NCBI GenBank assembly: GCA_022826685.1
Contig: JAJDUL010000043.1
Coordinates: forward strand, 53,602 to 117,601
Source: Gemmatimonadota bacterium
GTDB taxonomy: Bacteria; Gemmatimonadota; Gemmatimonadetes; Palauibacterales; Palauibacteraceae
Length of the DNA: 64,000 nucleotides
Direction: 5' to 3'
Shown: positions 9,952 to 19,706 of the stretch, piece after piece
Layout: the number at the start of each line of letters is the position of its first letter
Numbering within the stretch: position 1 is the stretch's first letter
Notes under the pieces: generated by a model
What the model was told of the DNA's origin: nothing
What the model saw: only the letters and a program-made list of their open reading frames with translations
Databases searched by the model: none
Program-made: the position numbers and the translations under genes

Positions 9952-11250
9952 ATGCCCATCCTGGCGCAGCGCCTCGCCGATCTCGGAACCGAGAACGCCT
10001 TCAAGGTCAACGACGACATCCAGGAGTGTCTCGACCGCGGGATGGACGTCATCCGTTTCAACATCGGGGCGCCGGACTTCCGCAGCGCGCCCCACCTCAA
10101 TCGGGTCGCCGTAGCCGAACTCGAGGCCGGGAACTCGGGGTACTGCGACGCGGCGGGACTCCCGTCCTTCCGAGAGGCGATCGCCCGCCATGTTTCGGCC
10201 ACGCGCGGGATTTCCGCGGGGGCGGATCAGGTCGTCGTCACGCCCGGCGCCAAGCCGCCGGTCGGCTACACCTTCCAGACGTACGTGGACCGGGGTGACG
10301 AGGTCGTCTACCCGAGCCCCGGATTCCCCATCTACGAGTCCTGGGCGACGTTCGTGGGAGCGCGTCCCGTGCCGCTGCACCTCTCGGAGGAGAAGGGCTT
10401 CGCGTTCACGGCGGACGACCTTGCGGCGCTCCTCACCGAGCGCACGCGCCTCATCATCCTCTGTTCGCCCTCGAATCCGACCGGAGGCGTGCTGTCGGCC
10501 GAGGACCTTGCGGGCGTCGCGGCCGTGATCCGCGAACGCTGTCACCCGGACGTCCGGATCTACTCCGACGAGATCTACGAGCACATCCTCTTCGACGGCC
10601 TGGAGCACCACAGCATCGCGTCGCACGAGGGCATGGCGGAGAGGACGGTGATCGCGAGCGGCCATTCGAAGGGGTTCGCGATGACGGGGTGGCGCCTGGG
10701 CTGGGCCGTCCTGCCGACGCGCGAGGAGGCCGACGTCTTCAAGCAGTTGAACATCAACATCATGTCGTGCGTGCCGCCCTTCCTGCAGGAAGGTGGACGG
10801 GCCGCGTACGAGGATCCGGCCACGGCTGGCGTCGTGACGCACATGGTGGGCGAGTTCGAGCGGAGGCGGGACTTCATCGTACCCGCGCTCAACTCGATCG
10901 AGGGCCTGAGTTGCCAGTTGCCGAAGGGCGCGTTCTACGTCTTCCCGAACGTGTCGGGCATGTGCGAGCGGCTGGGCGTGTTCGAGGCGCACGAGGCCAT
11001 GCCCGCCGAGTCCCGCGCGCGGACGACCCCATCGGGCATGCTGCAGATGTTTCTGCTTTATCGCTATGGCGTGGCCACGATGGACCGGGCCTCCTTCTGC
11101 CGCATCGGCTCCGGGGGCCAGCACTTCCTCCGCCTCTCGATCGCGAACAGTATGGAGGACATCGAGCGCGGCGTGGATCGGATCGAGCGCGCCGCCGACG
11201 ATCCGGATGGATTCCGGGAGTTCGTCGAGACGGAGCGCCTGTGGGACTGA
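9952..11250 (+). CDS. PLP-dependent class I/II aminotransferase
   Basis: A 432-residue fold-type I aminotransferase without signal peptide, hence cytoplasmic. The PLP lysine is in SGHSKGFAMTGWRLGW, and SPSNPTGG and YSDEIYEH supply the cofactor-ring contacts. The extra insert with CERLGVFEAHEAMP makes it slightly longer than ordinary AspC-type enzymes. It probably transfers amino groups between an amino acid and 2-oxoglutarate; the amino acid is not defined. The 3' end overlaps the start of the next gene by 10 bases, so expression is likely coupled. Confidence 0.88.
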   Translation: MPILAQRLADLGTENAFKVNDDIQECLDRGMDVIRFNIGAPDFRSAPHLNRVAVAELEAGNSGYCDAAGLPSFREAIARHVSATRGISAGADQVVVTPGAKPPVGYTFQTYVDRGDEVVYPSPGFPIYESWATFVGARPVPLHLSEEKGFAFTADDLAALLTERTRLIILCSPSNPTGGVLSAEDLAGVAAVIRERCHPDVRIYSDEIYEHILFDGLEHHSIASHEGMAERTVIASGHSKGFAMTGWRLGWAVLPTREEADVFKQLNINIMSCVPPFLQEGGRAAYEDPATAGVVTHMVGEFERRRDFIVPALNSIEGLSCQLPKGAFYVFPNVSGMCERLGVFEAHEAMPAESRARTTPSGMLQMFLLYRYGVATMDRASFCRIGSGGQHFLRLSIANSMEDIERGVDRIERAADDPDGFREFVETERLWD

Positions 11251-12218
11251 GGCCCGCGCGGGAGCGAGCCGCGCCATCTCCTGCCGCACAACTCGCGGTT
11301 TCGCTGCCGCTCGCGGTTCTGGCCATCGCCGCCACCGCGGGCGGGGGCCGGGCCCAGATCCATACGGAGCGGGAGCACTACCGCGCCCTCGTGCTCCAGG
11401 CCCCGGCCAGCGTGGAAGCGGCGGCATACGGGAACGCGCCCTACCTGCTGGGCGGCGGAGCGGATCTCCTCTTCTACGCGCCTGCCCTCATAGGGCGGGT
11501 AGACGGCATGGCGGCGGGTCTGCACCGGTACGGCTCGGAAGGCACCCTCGCGACGCTCGCCTCGAAGGGAAGCGTCGGACTGGGCGACTTCGCGGTCGGT
11601 TTCCAGTACATGCGCCACGGCGGCTCCGGTGCCGCCTCGTATCCGGACCTCCAGATCGTGGCGTTCGGGGACGGCGAACCCGTGACCGAGTTCGCTGCCT
11701 CGCTCGGCTACGCGCGCACGTTGTTCGGCGCGGTCGATGCCGGCGTCGTGGCCAAGTACCTCGAACTTCACTACATGCGCGCGCTGCGCGATCGTACGCT
11801 CATAGTGGACCTGGGAGTGGCGCGCGAGTTCGGACCCGCGATGGTCAGCCTGGCCGTCCGCAACCTGGGACCGGATCTGGAGACGAGGGACATTACCGAC
11901 AGAATCCCCACCCAACTCGCCCTGGGGATTTCGACGGAGACCTTCGAGGTTGGGGAACTGGACATGTTCCTCACCAGCCAGATCGCCCGGCGTCGGGATG
12001 GCGAGATCATTCCGGCCGGCGGCGTCGAGATCTCCTACTGGCCCGTGCAGGGCTACACGTTCCGCCTCCGCGCCGGACTCCAGCGCGTGGTGGAAGACGA
12101 ACGGAGCCCGTTCACCTTCGGTCTCGCGTTCACGGGCGACGCGCTGACCCTGGAATACGCGTTCCAGGCCTTCGACGTGGACGGAGACGCCCACCGCTTC
12201 GGCCTCAGCTTCCGCTGA
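11241..12218 (+). CDS. Predicted outer-membrane beta-barrel protein
   Basis: A 325-residue protein from GTG 11241, which has GGAG 5 bases upstream inside the preceding gene. It has a long signal peptide ending in GGGRAQ. The mature part consists of alternating beta strands with many Gly and Tyr residues (LGDFAVGFQYMRHGG, AASLGYARTLFG, VAKYLELHYMRAL). It ends in FGLSFR, an outer-membrane barrel-like terminal strand with penultimate aromatic pattern. The look is that of PorV/FadL-like lipid or secretion-associated barrels, but I cannot name the family firmly. It is coupled to the aminotransferase by a 10-base overlap. Confidence 0.6.
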   Translation: MGLRPARERAAPSPAAQLAVSLPLAVLAIAATAGGGRAQIHTEREHYRALVLQAPASVEAAAYGNAPYLLGGGADLLFYAPALIGRVDGMAAGLHRYGSEGTLATLASKGSVGLGDFAVGFQYMRHGGSGAASYPDLQIVAFGDGEPVTEFAASLGYARTLFGAVDAGVVAKYLELHYMRALRDRTLIVDLGVAREFGPAMVSLAVRNLGPDLETRDITDRIPTQLALGISTETFEVGELDMFLTSQIARRRDGEIIPAGGVEISYWPVQGYTFRLRAGLQRVVEDERSPFTFGLAFTGDALTLEYAFQAFDVDGDAHRFGLSFR

Positions 12219-12240
12219 CGCGGGGTTTTTCCACGGACTG

Positions 12241-12882
12241 CTAGGGCGGGTCCTCGCCGGTGTAGAAGGCGGTCACGCGGTCGGCCGCGGTCTGTGCCGC
12301 CTCCTGGTCGGTTCCCAGGGCGATGGAAGCTTCGCGCCAAGCGGCGCTGCTCCGGCGGGCGAAGTCCTTCCCCTCCTCCGAGACCATCCATGCTTCCGCC
12401 GTCTCCGGGACGACCGTCGGGGCCGGGGAGAAGTGCTCTTCGAGGCCGAAGAGCGCCATGTCCCAGCCGATGCCGACCGCGCCCGGTCCGAACTCTTCCC
12501 AGAAATCCTGCGGAAACCGCGCGAGATGTTCGAGACGCACCTCGGTGCGGCCCTCCGGCATCTCCGACAGCGTCACCGTTACCCAACTGACGTCTCCGTG
12601 CATGCGCCACGTCAGGGCGAAGCGCCCCGGCGGTTCACACGCGATGATCTCGCCGCCCGCATTACCCTTCAGCTGGTAACTCCCGCCCGGGCTCAAGTCG
12701 CCGGTAATCGGCAGGAACCACTTCGGGATCCGCGCGGCGTTGGTCAGCGCGTCCCATAGCTCCTCCCGGCCCGCGCCAACGACCCGGGTCGCGACGAGCG
12801 CGTGCACCGGTTTGCCCTCATGCTCGCGCCGGCTCAGGTCGCGCGTGACGGAGCCCGCGGGTCGGGTGTCTGCGTGGTTCAA
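12241..12882 (-). CDS. SRPBCC/AHSA1-type ligand-binding protein
   Basis: A 213-residue START-like helix-grip protein. EELWDALTNAARIPKWFLPI and GDLSPGGSYQLKGNAGGEI are characteristic of the AHSA1 (Activator of Hsp90 ATPase homolog) subgroup. The start is taken as TTG 12880-12882, overlapping the upstream TGA (12879-12881) as TTGA. No ATG is available at the N-terminus, and the residues between the TTG and the core resemble family members. Proteins of this group bind small hydrophobic ligands; many are paired with ArsR-type regulators, none of which is here. It is last in a coupled three-gene unit with the lipoprotein hydrolase and FAD oxidoreductase. Confidence 0.8.
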   Translation of the reverse strand: MNHADTRPAGSVTRDLSRREHEGKPVHALVATRVVGAGREELWDALTNAARIPKWFLPITGDLSPGGSYQLKGNAGGEIIACEPPGRFALTWRMHGDVSWVTVTLSEMPEGRTEVRLEHLARFPQDFWEEFGPGAVGIGWDMALFGLEEHFSPAPTVVPETAEAWMVSEEGKDFARRSSAAWREASIALGTDQEAAQTAADRVTAFYTGEDPP

Positions 12883-14798
12883 CGGCCGGGCCGCGTCTCC
12901 GAAAAGCCGATGTCGTCCACGACGACGGTGCCGGCGGCGGTGCGGTCGAAGAGGAGGCGGATCTCCCGGGGCGTGGCAGGATCGAACGAGGGGTTGACCT
13001 CGACCAGGTCGGCGAGAGGGAGGGAGAAGGACTGGAGTACGAGTTCCCACTGGTTGTCGAAGGACTCCGCGTCGTTGCGGCGCCGCACGACGGTCTCCAG
13101 GGGTCGGCGGATGGGTCCGTAGTCCGATAGCCGCACGCTCGCGGATTCGCCATTCGCGTCCGTGACCACGACGGACAGATCCACGGGCTCGTCGTCTTCG
13201 TCGCGCCCGGTGTCCCCTCGCCCGGTTTCGGCCTCGTCTTGTCCCTCGCCGGCCTCCGCTTGGTCGCCATCCGCAGGTCTTCGCGGCCCCGGTCGGCCCT
13301 CCACGGCCCCAAGCTGCAGATCCAGGTGAGAGGCGGCGCTCAGGCCCCATTCCGACCCCAGCCCGTCCGGCAACGCGATGGCGTAGCTCGCGGGCGTCCC
13401 CACCGCCTCCTCGTCGCCGGCGACCCGGTTGTTCCAGCCCAGCCAGAGCGCGTTGTTGTCCTGGGAACTCGACGTCGTGGGCCGGTTCCGCGAGCGGAGG
13501 TCGAGGAGGTTCTCCCGCCACGTCCCGAGCGAATCTCCCTCCAGCGTCACGCCCGGCGCCGTGCCCGTGGTGAGGTCGATGTCCTCTTCGAACGACGCGA
13601 GCGGCCGGAAGCTGCTCGACTCGAACTGCGTGATGTACATCGTCTCGGGCAGCCAGCCGCCGATCACGCGATGGTCCCGGAACATCGGCATGTAGTCGGG
13701 ATTGTCGCGCAGCGTGGTCTCGAGGAAGGCGGAGATATAGATCTCGCCGAACTCCCGCTGCGCTTCGCCGTCTATGAGCCCCCGCAAGTCGAGGCGCCGG
13801 GCGCTGCGCGGGCCGTTGTCCTTGTTCCCCCAGACGGTATTCCACTGTCCGTGATTGGCACGGTACATGTAAATCGCGGTCTTGAAATAGTCGCCATTGT
13901 CCGTGAACGACAGGCGATTATAGAGGCGCAGACCGTGGAAGCTCGTGACATCGCCGTCGTGCGAGCCGTGGAAGACCATGTAGTTGACGTTCTCGACGGG
14001 CACGAAGCGTCCTGTTGGAAGGTACTGTCCGTCGACGGGCGCGATGGCGATGATCGCGCGGATCCCGTGGTTGAAGTCGAACTCAAGCGAAGCGTCGTCC
14101 GGATACCGTGACAGCCGGTTGAAGGCCGCCGCGTGCCCGACCGCCTCGCCCCCGCGGGAATGACCGATGAGGGCGACGCGGTCGAAGTCGATCTTTCCGT
14201 GGAACGGGGTGGCTTCGTCCGCCGCGAACTCCTTGAAGGCGTCGATGTGTTTGAGGAGGAACCAGCCCCGCCCGTCGTTCTCGTTGCGGATGCTGCCGTT
14301 GATGAAATTCATGTCGACGGAGGCGAACACGTAGCCGCGGCTGGCGAGCAACTCGCCGAGATAGCCGTACCCGGGGTCCGAGAAGTCCTTCATGTCGTGG
14401 TTCCCGTGGACGATCAGGACCAGCGGAAAGAGACCCTCGCCCTCGGGATACCAGGCGCGCCCGTTGATGGGGAACTCTTTCGGCGTGAAGCCCCAGTAGC
14501 CGTTTCGCTCCTTCGCCGACTGCCCCAGCGACACGAGCTTCGAGGCGTCCACGGTCTCCGTCACGATCGAGACGGAGTCGCGGTATTCCGGCCGGCGCCG
14601 GTCCGTCCCGCTCCCGTAGTAGAGCCGCCGGACCTCGTAGGGTCCCGGTGTCGCCGGGTGCGCCGCCTCCAACCGCTGCTCGGACAGGACCGTGGCGTGG
14701 TCCGAGGGTGTGAGCCGGAGCGGCCCGTAGCACCCTGCGGCCGCGACCGCGGTGGTCGCCAGGATGCCGGCCACCGCGGGATATCGTTGCGCCTTCAA
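12879..14798 (-). CDS. Lipoprotein alpha/beta hydrolase
   Basis: A 639-residue predicted serine hydrolase. A lipobox AAAGC at about residues 18-22 indicates membrane anchoring. LVLIVHGNHDMKDFS supplies the oxyanion strand and LIGHSRGGEAVG the nucleophile elbow serine. IAPVDGQY and FHGSHDGDV are candidates for the acid region. The C-terminal ~200 residues carry an acidic, low-complexity linker (EAGEGQDEAETGRGD) and a beta-rich module with VVVDDIGF that looks like a carbohydrate-binding jelly roll. TTG 14798 is the start because it forms TTGA with the upstream stop and no other start precedes the signal peptide. Substrate unknown; esters at the cell surface are likely. Confidence 0.75.
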   Translation of the reverse strand: MKAQRYPAVAGILATTAVAAAGCYGPLRLTPSDHATVLSEQRLEAAHPATPGPYEVRRLYYGSGTDRRRPEYRDSVSIVTETVDASKLVSLGQSAKERNGYWGFTPKEFPINGRAWYPEGEGLFPLVLIVHGNHDMKDFSDPGYGYLGELLASRGYVFASVDMNFINGSIRNENDGRGWFLLKHIDAFKEFAADEATPFHGKIDFDRVALIGHSRGGEAVGHAAAFNRLSRYPDDASLEFDFNHGIRAIIAIAPVDGQYLPTGRFVPVENVNYMVFHGSHDGDVTSFHGLRLYNRLSFTDNGDYFKTAIYMYRANHGQWNTVWGNKDNGPRSARRLDLRGLIDGEAQREFGEIYISAFLETTLRDNPDYMPMFRDHRVIGGWLPETMYITQFESSSFRPLASFEEDIDLTTGTAPGVTLEGDSLGTWRENLLDLRSRNRPTTSSSQDNNALWLGWNNRVAGDEEAVGTPASYAIALPDGLGSEWGLSAASHLDLQLGAVEGRPGPRRPADGDQAEAGEGQDEAETGRGDTGRDEDDEPVDLSVVVTDANGESASVRLSDYGPIRRPLETVVRRRNDAESFDNQWELVLQSFSLPLADLVEVNPSFDPATPREIRLLFDRTAAGTVVVDDIGFSETRPGR

Positions 14799-16147
14799 CC
14801 TCCGAGATCCTCCGCTTCCGGGTCCATTCTCCGCTCTCGCTGCCCGCCTTCCGTCGCCTCCATGGAGAACCTGAACTGTTCCGCGAGTTCGGGGTCGTCC
14901 TCGAGCTCCAGGACGCGTTTGGCGATGTACTCGCCGAGCACGGGCCCCTGCTTGAACGACTCGGCCGTCCCGAGGCCGGCGAGCCACACGTTGTCGAAGT
15001 CCGGGTGCTTGTCGATGAGGAAGTTGCGGCTCGGACCGAAGCAGTAGTGGCAGGCCCGCGTCTCGTTGACCGCCGCGCCGACCATGTCCGGGAAGTACCG
15101 CTCGAGGACCTCGCGAGGCCGCTCGTGCGCCTCGGGCGGCACCCAGCGGTCGCTCGTGTCGGGATCGTCGCCCTGCTGCCCGCCGACCCGGACGCGGAAG
15201 CCGCGATGGTCCGGGCCCAGAGCGGGCCAGCCCGTACACCCCGGCACGCCGTAGCTCGGCATGTTGGGGAACATGAAGCGCTGGTCCGGGACCGCGAAGT
15301 AGAACACGTTGCCGACCGGGATGCGGACGCGGTCCCCGATGAGTTCGGGGAACGTCTTCCCGATCCAGGGGCCGACCGCGAATACGAAGGTGGACGCCGA
15401 GAGCGACTCGTCTCCGCCCAGCGTGACGTCGTTGAGCCGGCGACCGTCCGATCCCCCGAGCGCCGCCCGCGCGATCCGGATCTCGCCGCCCTCCATCTCG
15501 AACCGCTTGGCCACGGATTCGATGGCCCGCCGGGCCCGCACGACCCCCGCGTTGGGTTCGTGGAGTCCGAGGGAGATCCCCTCCTCCGTTCGGATCCAGG
15601 GCCAGCGGTAGTGGATCTCGTCCACGTCGAGCAGCTCGTAGTCGACGCCGAGCCGGTCCCACTGGGCCATCGTGTCCTCGAGATAGGGGACCATCTCCTC
15701 GCGCAGGATGAGATCGCCCGACTGATAGAAGACACGTGGGAGAAGGAGTTCCTGTCCTTCTTCATCCCACTGGATCCATCGCCGGATCGCTTCGTTGGCC
15801 CAGCGATTCCAGACGAATCCCTCGGGGCGTCCCCCGTAGGAGGAACGGACGCCGCGCGTTTCCCCACCCGAGGTGGAGCGCGAGTTTCCGGGTCCGTAGG
15901 CGTCGAGAACGGTGACCGAGACGCCGAGCCGCTGGAGGTTGAGCGCGGTCCAGATCCCGAAGTTTCCGGCTCCGATGACGACGACGTCGGGCGCTTGGCC
16001 GGCGCGCCTCCGGAGGGGCGTGGCGCGCGGCTCGGGGACGGCGCCTGCGAAGAGGGATCCGCCCGACAGCGGCGGGACGGCGCCGAGCGAGACGCCCGCC
16101 GCGCCGGCTGTCGCCGCCTTCAGGAAGTCCCGTCGATCGATCGCCAA
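14795..16147 (-). CDS. Tat-exported FAD-dependent oxidoreductase (DAO family)
   Basis: A 450-residue flavoprotein. The N-terminus DRRDFLKAATAGAAG is a twin-arginine signal, so it is folded with FAD before export. The dinucleotide fold is VVVIGAGNFGIWTALNLQR, with the acidic ribose-binding Asp at the end of strand two (VTVLDAYGPG). The later GTAESFKQGP and YIAKRV regions fit the sarcosine oxidase/N-methyl-tryptophan oxidase group, which oxidises secondary or tertiary amines and releases peroxide. Its gene is first of a minus-strand trio and its stop forms TTGA with the lipoprotein hydrolase start. Substrate not determinable. Confidence 0.85.
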   Translation of the reverse strand: MAIDRRDFLKAATAGAAGVSLGAVPPLSGGSLFAGAVPEPRATPLRRRAGQAPDVVVIGAGNFGIWTALNLQRLGVSVTVLDAYGPGNSRSTSGGETRGVRSSYGGRPEGFVWNRWANEAIRRWIQWDEEGQELLLPRVFYQSGDLILREEMVPYLEDTMAQWDRLGVDYELLDVDEIHYRWPWIRTEEGISLGLHEPNAGVVRARRAIESVAKRFEMEGGEIRIARAALGGSDGRRLNDVTLGGDESLSASTFVFAVGPWIGKTFPELIGDRVRIPVGNVFYFAVPDQRFMFPNMPSYGVPGCTGWPALGPDHRGFRVRVGGQQGDDPDTSDRWVPPEAHERPREVLERYFPDMVGAAVNETRACHYCFGPSRNFLIDKHPDFDNVWLAGLGTAESFKQGPVLGEYIAKRVLELEDDPELAEQFRFSMEATEGGQRERRMDPEAEDLGG

Positions 16148-16208
16148 GTGGAGCGTCCCCCTCCGGAGCGAGTCAGTGCGGCGTCAAAGCTGTCCCACGC
16201 GTCCAGCG

Positions 16209-16268
16209 CCGTGCAAGCACGGTGGGTGCGACCCCTCGCCCTGTAACAACAGGGCCGCCGCTCGCGGC
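16209..16268. other. Cluster of three short stem-loops between co-directional genes
   Basis: The 127-base gap between the M1 peptidase stop and the FAD oxidoreductase start holds three perfect inverted repeats in a row: ccgtgc/gcacgg (16209-16222), gccctgt/acagggc with loop aaca (16238-16255) and gccgc/gcggc close behind. None is followed by a U run, so this is not a classical intrinsic terminator. It could cause Rho-linked termination, RNA processing or mRNA protection. Confidence 0.4.
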
Positions 16269-16274
16269 GCTGCG

Positions 16275-18014
16275 CTACCGCCGCTCGAACGCCGAATCCA
16301 TGAGAAGCCACGTGTTCGGATCGAAGACGACGTCGAGCGGCTCGGCGGGAACGGGGATCGTGAACCGACCCTCCCGCCCGTCCACGTCGATCACCTCGAA
16401 TCGAGGCGGCCGAGTGGCTCCGTGCACCCCGCGCTCGAGCGGACCATCGGGCGGAAGATGGATCGCGATCTCCACCGGCATACGGAACGTGTAGTCGTCC
16501 TGTGTCTGCCGGATGTCGACGTGAATCGCCCCCGCCGCCGCGTCGTAGCTCCAGCCGCCCTCGTACTCCAGCCACCCGCCGCGGTAGAGCCACTGGTCGA
16601 AGAACGTCCGCAGGTCGAGCCCCGACGCCTCCTCCATCGCCCGCCGAAAATCCGCCGTCGTCGCGCTCCCGTCCCGGAACTCCCGGTAGTACGCCTGGAT
16701 CCCCGCCCAGAACGCGTCCTCGCCGACGACCCCGCGCAGCATGTGGAGCGTCCACGACCCCTTCTGGTACGTTCCCGGCCCGCTCGTCACGAGGCCCATG
16801 TCCGAGAGATTGTCGTGAACGATGCGATAGTCCGGGTTCACCGCCATGAAGTCCCGGATCCGGTCGCGGCTTAACTGCAACCGCTCGATGAACTCGTCGC
16901 GCCCGTATTGATGTTCGATGAAGAGCAGCGTGAAGTACGTCGCGAAACCTTCGCTCAGCCAGATGTCGTCCCAGTCGTATTCGGTGACGGAATTCCCGAA
17001 CCACTGATGCGCCACCTCGTGGATGATCACGTTCCGCCAGCGCACGTCCCGTTCGCCCGTGACCGAGGCGTCGCCGTAGAAGATGGCGGTCGCCGCCTCC
17101 ATTCCGCCCCCCACGCTGTTCGACTGGACGTTCGCCAGCTTCTCGTACGAGTAGGGGCCTACCATGTCCTCGTAGAACTCCATCGCCTGCTTCGTCGGCA
17201 CCGCGAAATCGTGGAACCCGGCGTCGCGATCCTGGGCGTAGACCCACGTCTGGATCGGGATGTCCCGGAAGTAGTCCACGGTCTGGACCGCGAACCGGGC
17301 GACCCCGAGCGAATAAAGCCACGTGGCGATCGGGACCGACTGCTTCCAGTGCGAGCGGCGCGTGCCGTCCAGGAGGTCCGTCTCCTCGATGAGGAGTCCG
17401 TTGGAGATGACCTGGTAGTGGGCCGGCGCCGTGACGATGAGTTCGCTCGTCGCCTTGTCGTACGGGTGATCGATCGTCGGCAGCCAGTTGCGCGCCTTGT
17501 TGGGCCAGTTGTCGCTGAAGAAGGTGCGGTCGCCGTGCTTGTTCGGCCCGATGATGAGACCGGTGGCCGGGATCCCTTCATATGCGACCGTGATCCGGCG
17601 CCGCTCGCCGGCTTCCGTCGGCGTCGCGAGCGAGATGTAGAGCGCGTTGTCCCGGTGCTCGAACTCCAGCGGACCGTCGGCCCCCGTCACGGTCCGGACC
17701 CGCATGCCGGTGCCCTCGGGGTTCTGCTCGATCAGGTCCAGCCGCACCTCCTCGATCCCCGCTTCCAGGAAGCGGAGATCGATCGTCGCCTCGCCCGAGA
17801 TCATGTCCGTCTCGTCGGAGAGCGTGAGCGCGAAGGCGTAGTTGAGCGCGTCGATGGCCGGGTTCTTCGGATACGTGTCCATCGCACGCTCCGATGCCGG
17901 CGCCCGCGACGGCTCCGGCCCGGTTCGGCCCGGTTCCGGAGTCGGGCGCGATCCGTCGTGCGTCGAACCCAGCGTGAGCGATGAGACCAGCAGCAGCGGC
18001 AGAGCGTATTTCAT
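16275..18014 (-). CDS. Secreted M1-family zinc aminopeptidase
   Basis: A 579-residue gluzincin. The zinc site is complete: H332-E333-x-x-H336 with E355 exactly 18 residues later (LSEGFATYF). The exopeptidase motif GGGMEAATA corresponds to GAMEN of M1 enzymes. ATG 18014 is preceded by GAGGT and followed by a short signal peptide, so the enzyme acts in the periplasm or outside. It is shorter than PepN because the C-terminal helical domain is missing, as in bacterial homologues of leukotriene A4 hydrolase. It probably removes N-terminal residues from imported or environmental peptides. The gene is divergent from the amidohydrolase at 18160. Confidence 0.92.
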   Translation of the reverse strand: MKYALPLLLVSSLTLGSTHDGSRPTPEPGRTGPEPSRAPASERAMDTYPKNPAIDALNYAFALTLSDETDMISGEATIDLRFLEAGIEEVRLDLIEQNPEGTGMRVRTVTGADGPLEFEHRDNALYISLATPTEAGERRRITVAYEGIPATGLIIGPNKHGDRTFFSDNWPNKARNWLPTIDHPYDKATSELIVTAPAHYQVISNGLLIEETDLLDGTRRSHWKQSVPIATWLYSLGVARFAVQTVDYFRDIPIQTWVYAQDRDAGFHDFAVPTKQAMEFYEDMVGPYSYEKLANVQSNSVGGGMEAATAIFYGDASVTGERDVRWRNVIIHEVAHQWFGNSVTEYDWDDIWLSEGFATYFTLLFIEHQYGRDEFIERLQLSRDRIRDFMAVNPDYRIVHDNLSDMGLVTSGPGTYQKGSWTLHMLRGVVGEDAFWAGIQAYYREFRDGSATTADFRRAMEEASGLDLRTFFDQWLYRGGWLEYEGGWSYDAAAGAIHVDIRQTQDDYTFRMPVEIAIHLPPDGPLERGVHGATRPPRFEVIDVDGREGRFTIPVPAEPLDVVFDPNTWLLMDSAFERR

Positions 18015-18159
18015 CGGTACCTCGCGAAAGTGGTTCTGCGTCCGTCCCCAACCTGCACCGGAGAGTCCTCTCCCCGCACGCCCCATAATCCGACAACGAT
18101 TGACGGGTTCCGGCGGGAGCACCGATTGTGGCCGGGAACCGAGACGCGGAGGTGCCGGA

Positions 18160-19677
18160 ATGACTCGTCGATTTGCCGTTCTGCTGGTCGCTGGTTTCGC
18201 TTTTTCCTTGCCGTTCTCCCCGCACGTGGCAGGCCAGGAGACCGCCGCGATCGTCGGGGCCACGGTCATCGACGGGAACGGGGGTGCCCCGCTGCCGGAC
18301 GCCACGGTGGTCATCGAAGGTGCCCGCATCACCGCCGTGGGGCCGAGCGGTTCGACGGCCGTGCCGGACGGGGCGCGGATCATCGACGGGGCGGGGAAGT
18401 TCCTCACCCCCGGCTTCGTGGATACGAACGTACACACGAGCCTATATGGGGCCGGCTTCGGGAAGCACCGGAAGGAGAATGCCGTCTTCTACTGGGAGCG
18501 CGGGGCGGAGATCGCCCTCGAAGCGGCGCAGATGCACCTGAAGCACGGCGTGACGCACGTGCGCGACAGCTACGGCCAGCTCCCGCAACTCATCGAGGTG
18601 CGCGACGCGATCGCAGAAGGTCGCGAGGTGGGCCCTCGTATGCAGGTGGCGGGCAACATCGTCGGCTGGGGCGGCGCCTTCTCCGTCACGTTCTCGCTGA
18701 TCGACGACTCGGATCTGTCGCTGTGGGAGGAGCAGTTCTCCGACCACCTGGCGCAGGGCGCCGGCGAGGACCTCATGGATATGTACCCCGAGGAGCTCCG
18801 CGTCGCGATCAACGACTACCTCGACAAAGGCGTGGACTTCGTGAAGTACGGTGGGAGCAGCCACTGGTCCTACCCCACCATGATCGGCTTCTCTCCCGAG
18901 GCTCAGCGGGTGATCGTGGAGGAGACCCACAGGCGCGGATTCGTCGCCGAAACGCACGCCACCAACCCGGAAAGCCTCCGCCTCGCCGTTGAAGCGGGGA
19001 TCGATCTCATCCAGCACCCGGAACTCCTCGCTGGCCGACCCTACTCGGAAGAGTTGCTGACGCAGATCCGCGACCGCGGCGTGATCTGCTCGATGCTCGT
19101 GAACACGATCACGGGCGCGGCATGGGAGCAGCACCTGGCTGATGTCGCGGCCGCCGAGCAACGTCTCGCCAACGAGGGGAAGGCCGCCGAATGGGGGCGC
19201 CTGCGCCGGCCCGTCGAGCGGGAGAAGACATCGTTCGAGCTGCGCCGCGAGCGCAACGCCCTCGGCCACGGCAACGCCATGCGCCGCCAGAACGCGAAGA
19301 GCCTCATCGAAGCGGGCTGCATCGTGACGCTGGGCACAGACAACTTCCCCGCTGCCGACATCCAGTTCCTGCGCGAGCCGAAGCCGATCTGGCAGGAACC
19401 GGGCATCGGCACGCTGATGGCGATCGAAGGCCTCGTCGAACTCGGCATGACCCCGTCGGAGGCGATCGTAGCCGGCACCCGCAACGGCGCCTTCGCCGCC
19501 CGCGCCCTCGACGATTTCGGCACGATCGAAGCCGGCAAGTTCGCGGACCTCGTCCTCCTGGAGGCGAACCCGCTGGAGGACATCAAGAACATCCGCCGGC
19601 AGGCGATGGTGATGAAGGAGGGCAAGGTGATCGACGTGGACGCCCTCCCCACGCGCCCCGTGATGTTCGTCCGTTAG
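18160..19677 (+). CDS. Secreted amidohydrolase with altered HxH motif (paralogue 1)
   Basis: A 505-residue amidohydrolase-superfamily protein. ATG 18160 has GGAGG 8 bases upstream and gives a clean signal peptide ending near AGQ. The usual DxHxH metal motif reads DTNVHTS, so the first metal histidine is asparagine. Other ligands are present: KYGGSSHW lysine, AETHATN and LIQHPE histidines, and LGTDN aspartate. The paralogue at 24739 shares this change. Either the metal site is rebuilt around Asn or one metal is lost. Typical family roles are imidopeptide or cyclic amide hydrolysis; the substrate is unknown. Confidence 0.85.
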   Translation: MTRRFAVLLVAGFAFSLPFSPHVAGQETAAIVGATVIDGNGGAPLPDATVVIEGARITAVGPSGSTAVPDGARIIDGAGKFLTPGFVDTNVHTSLYGAGFGKHRKENAVFYWERGAEIALEAAQMHLKHGVTHVRDSYGQLPQLIEVRDAIAEGREVGPRMQVAGNIVGWGGAFSVTFSLIDDSDLSLWEEQFSDHLAQGAGEDLMDMYPEELRVAINDYLDKGVDFVKYGGSSHWSYPTMIGFSPEAQRVIVEETHRRGFVAETHATNPESLRLAVEAGIDLIQHPELLAGRPYSEELLTQIRDRGVICSMLVNTITGAAWEQHLADVAAAEQRLANEGKAAEWGRLRRPVEREKTSFELRRERNALGHGNAMRRQNAKSLIEAGCIVTLGTDNFPAADIQFLREPKPIWQEPGIGTLMAIEGLVELGMTPSEAIVAGTRNGAFAARALDDFGTIEAGKFADLVLLEANPLEDIKNIRRQAMVMKEGKVIDVDALPTRPVMFVR

Positions 19678-19706
19678 CGCGCGGGGGTGGCCTGCCGCGC
19701 GTAGTA

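Noticed and set aside
12200..12240. Terminator at the end of the barrel gene (ggggttttt)
   Set aside because: There is a short T run, but no stem of useful length precedes it.
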